In this document: positions 61,456 to 64,000 of the stretch, piece by piece | Layout of the letters: each line of letters begins with the position of its first letter | Position numbering within the stretch: the first letter of the stretch is position 1 | Assembly: GCA_037969035.1 (NCBI GenBank) | Contig: JBBKWU010000002.1 | Coordinates: forward strand, 186,001-250,000 | Length of the DNA: 64,000 nucleotides | Direction: 5' to 3' | Source of the DNA: JBBKWU01 sp037969035 | GTDB lineage: Bacteria; Pseudomonadota; Alphaproteobacteria; Micavibrionales; Micavibrionaceae | Notes under the pieces: model-generated | The model's input: the letters and a program-made list of their open reading frames with translations, nothing else | The model's database searches: none | What the model was told of the DNA's origin: nothing | Position numbers and translations under genes: made by a program

Positions 61456-64000
61456 ATGGGATATGCAGAAGCCAAAAACATGGGCGAAAATAACAACGAT
61501 AGAACAAACAATAATGGCATCGCCGAGGATGAAATATTTCTCGTTGATGGCTCTGGCTATATTTTCCGCGCTTATTTTGCACTCCCCCAAAACCTGACCA
61601 ATCCAGCAGGACAGCCTGTTGGCGCAGTCTTAGGCTTCACCAATATGCTGCAAAAAATGCTGACTGATTTGGGTGCGCCTTATATCGCTGTGATTTTTGA
61701 TGCCGCCAAAGAAAACTTCCGCAATGAAATCTATGGTGAGTACAAAGCAAACCGTCCCCCTGCTCCCGATGATTTGAAACCGCAATTCCCGATGTTCCGC
61801 GAAGCAACCGAAGCCTTTGGTGTTCCCGCGATTGAGCTTGAGGGCTACGAAGCCGATGACTTAATCGCCACTTACGCCCGTCTTGCCAAAGAGCAAGGCC
61901 GCAAGGTGACGATCGTTGGTGTTGACAAGGATTTGATGCAGCTTGTCGATGATGATATCCGCATGTTTGACCCGATGAAGAACAAATATATCTATGCAGC
62001 GGACGTACAAGAAAAATTTGGTGTGCCGCCCAATAGAGTCATTGATGTCCAAGCGCTTGCAGGCGATTCCACCGATAACATTCCGGGTGTTCCCGGCATT
62101 GGCATCAAAACAGCAGCAGAGCTAATTAATGAATATGGTGATCTAGATAGTCTTTTGGCGCGCGCCGGAGAGATTAAACAACCTAAACGCCGCGAGAAAT
62201 TGATCGAGCACGCTGATGATGCACGCATGTCTCGTAAACTGGTGACACTCGCCCAAGATGCGCCCGTACCGTTTTCACTTGATGATCTGAAAGCACACGA
62301 GCTAAACATTGAAACACTGGTTCCCTTCCTTGAAAAACAAGGCTTCAAAGCAGCCCTTGCGCGTATCGGTCAAAAACCGAACGAAAATTCTATCATGCGG
62401 AGCACCGCCGCCAATGACGGAAATTCAAACATCCCAGCAGCACAAAGCGCACCCGCTATAGAACTGCCACCTGTTGAGAAAAACGAATACACGCTCATTC
62501 AAGACACCGAAACACTAAAGAGTTGGATAACCGCCGCCTATGAAACGGGCATTCTCGCCTTTGATACCGAAACAACAGGCCTAACGCCTGCCAAAGCAAA
62601 ACTCGTTGGCATTTCTATTTCGCACACACTCGGCAAGGCCGCCTATATCCCACTGACCCATGTCAGCGGTGAAGCTGATTTATTTGGTGATGGTGGTGGC
62701 GATCTCAAACAAATCCCACTTAATGAAGCAATTGCGCTACTCAAACCGCTCCTCGAAGATCAAAGCGTTCTCAAAATCGGCCATAACATCAAATATGACT
62801 GGCAAATGCTCGCCAAACACGGCGTTCATATTGCTCCTTGCGATGATACAATGCTGCTGTCCTATGTTCTTGATGGCACATCACATAAGCACGGCATGGA
62901 TGCATTGTCTGAGCAGTTCTGCGGTCACACACCAATTAAATTTTCCGACGTTGCGGGCAAAGGCAAAAACATGGTGACCTTTGATAAGGTCTCACTCGAC
63001 CAAGCCCTTGATTACGCCGCCGAAGATGCCGAGATTACGCTGCGTCTGCATCACATTTTCAAGCCGCGTCTAGCACAAGAACAAATGGTTAGTGTCTACG
63101 AAGATATTGAACGCCCTCTCATCCCCATCATCGGTCAGATGGAGCTTGAAGGTATCAAAATTGATATGAACAAGCTGAAATCTCTTTCTAATGAATTCGG
63201 TAAAAAACTTGTCACCCTCGCCGCAGAAATCACGAAACTGGCAGGCCATGAATTCAACATCGCCAGCCCCAAACAAATGGGTGTTGTCTTGTTTGATGAA
63301 ATGGGATTGGAAGGCGGCAAGAAAACCAAAACTGGTGATTGGTCAACGTCTGTTGATGTCTTAGAAAAACTTGCCGATCAAGGCCATGAAATCGTGAAAC
63401 AGATTTTAGAATGGCGTCAGCTTTCAAAATTGAAATCTACATACACCGATTCACTGCAAGAACAAATAAATAACGATACGGGTCGAATTCACACATCATA
63501 CCACATGACAGGTACATCCACAGGCCGTTTAGCATCAAGTGATCCGAACCTTCAGAACATTCCTATCCGTACTGAAGAAGGTCGAAAAATCCGCGAAGCA
63601 TTTGTTCCCAAAGAAGGTCACACGCTACTTTCTGTTGACTACTCTCAAGTTGAATTACGTTTAGCAGCAGCACTGGCAGGCGTTGAGGCGCTCAAACAAG
63701 CCTTCAAGGATGGCGTTGATATTCACACCCTCACCGCCTCGCAAGTTTTCGATGTACCGCTCGATCAAGTCACACCTGAAATTCGTCGCCAAGCAAAGGC
63801 TGTAAACTTTGGTATCATTTACGGCATTTCAGGTTGGGGTTTGGCAAAACAGCTTGGTTGCGATCCAAAAGATGCCAATGATTTCATCCGCCGCTATCTT
63901 GCTAAATTCAGCGAAATTCAAGACTATATGGAGAGCAAAAAAGAAGAAGCTCGCGCACATGGTTTTGTCCGTACGCTTTACGGTCGCAAATGCACCGTGG
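61456..64000 (+). CDS. polA: DNA polymerase I (truncated by the window end)
   Basis: PolA removes primers and fills gaps in replication and repair. The frame begins at ATG 61456, 7 bases after GGAGAA, and is open to the last base. Visible are the 5'-3' exonuclease domain (FLVDGSGYIFRAYFAL, GVDKDLMQLVDD), the helix-hairpin-helix part (TDNIPGVPGIGIKTA), a 3'-5' exonuclease domain with the intact acidic pair FDTETTG near residue 370, and the polymerase domain with motif A VDYSQVELRLAAA near 729 and O-helix RRQAKAVNFGIIYG. A 25-residue Asn-rich N-terminal lead (MGYAEAKNMGENNN) precedes the usual start region; a Met at codon 9 is an alternative. The C-terminal part is missing. Confidence 0.95.
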   Translation, partial: MGYAEAKNMGENNNDRTNNNGIAEDEIFLVDGSGYIFRAYFALPQNLTNPAGQPVGAVLGFTNMLQKMLTDLGAPYIAVIFDAAKENFRNEIYGEYKANRPPAPDDLKPQFPMFREATEAFGVPAIELEGYEADDLIATYARLAKEQGRKVTIVGVDKDLMQLVDDDIRMFDPMKNKYIYAADVQEKFGVPPNRVIDVQALAGDSTDNIPGVPGIGIKTAAELINEYGDLDSLLARAGEIKQPKRREKLIEHADDARMSRKLVTLAQDAPVPFSLDDLKAHELNIETLVPFLEKQGFKAALARIGQKPNENSIMRSTAANDGNSNIPAAQSAPAIELPPVEKNEYTLIQDTETLKSWITAAYETGILAFDTETTGLTPAKAKLVGISISHTLGKAAYIPLTHVSGEADLFGDGGGDLKQIPLNEAIALLKPLLEDQSVLKIGHNIKYDWQMLAKHGVHIAPCDDTMLLSYVLDGTSHKHGMDALSEQFCGHTPIKFSDVAGKGKNMVTFDKVSLDQALDYAAEDAEITLRLHHIFKPRLAQEQMVSVYEDIERPLIPIIGQMELEGIKIDMNKLKSLSNEFGKKLVTLAAEITKLAGHEFNIASPKQMGVVLFDEMGLEGGKKTKTGDWSTSVDVLEKLADQGHEIVKQILEWRQLSKLKSTYTDSLQEQINNDTGRIHTSYHMTGTSTGRLASSDPNLQNIPIRTEEGRKIREAFVPKEGHTLLSVDYSQVELRLAAALAGVEALKQAFKDGVDIHTLTASQVFDVPLDQVTPEIRRQAKAVNFGIIYGISGWGLAKQLGCDPKDANDFIRRYLAKFSEIQDYMESKKEEARAHGFVRTLYGRKCTV

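Overview
The window is a stretch of bacterial chromosome of moderate to low GC, most likely from an alphaproteobacterium. The main clues are a TIGR02302/DUF4175-type low-complexity protein pair (a family typical of that class), TamA/TamB, a RimK/aminoacylase/RimB-like cluster and a GreB/MetA/PolA set of alphaproteobacterial style. The exact lineage cannot be settled from this sequence. Genes are dense, and both strands carry short operons.

Layout. 0-8.8 kb: a convergent pair that together covers the parts of a TIGR02302 protein, a long-chain acyl-CoA ligase, a glycine-zipper protein, MetA (predicted to use acetyl-CoA, with an apparently leaderless promoter) and GreB. 8.9-18.6 kb: one minus-strand operon, nadK > pncB > pncA > nadE > nadD > cupin-like/inositol-monophosphatase fusion. 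It encodes the whole route from nicotinamide to NAD and NADP, and its last product could act as a phosphatase on NADP. A consensus-like promoter and a leader with two mutually exclusive pairings (one masks the Shine-Dalgarno) precede it. 18.6-22.8 kb: a beta-oxidation pair (thiolase, then 3-hydroxyacyl-CoA dehydrogenase/enoyl-CoA hydratase) behind a strong promoter with a palindrome over its -35 box. 22.9-29.4 kb: an exported VWA protein followed by a 1721-residue protein whose C-terminus has a kinase-like catalytic loop. 29.7-34.1 kb: RecQ and the RimK cluster. 34.4-41.8 kb: UDP-glucuronate epimerase, a decayed gap with a glycosyltransferase remnant, TamB, TamA and a SYLF-domain protein.

42.0-47.6 kb: a four-gene plus-strand operon (coiled-coil protein, TelA-like protein, unknown protein, single-pass membrane protein) behind its own promoter; only the TelA-like member is recognisable. 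It converges on a 1984-residue RTX adhesin/secreted protein (47.7-53.6 kb) with a C-type lectin insert, ~680-bp tandem repeats, a glycine-rich block and a type I secretion C-terminus.

53.95-59.0 kb: an integrated element at the 3' end of tRNA-Tyr(GTA). It has a P4-type integrase, AlpA-like regulators, an HUH replication initiator, an iteron-like region, a lipoprotein and an unknown 310-residue protein. A diverged 140-bp copy of the integrase-side attachment region lies outside the left end, which points to an earlier related integration. 59.1-64 kb: RlmB-type rRNA methyltransferase, two unknown proteins and polA, which runs off the window.
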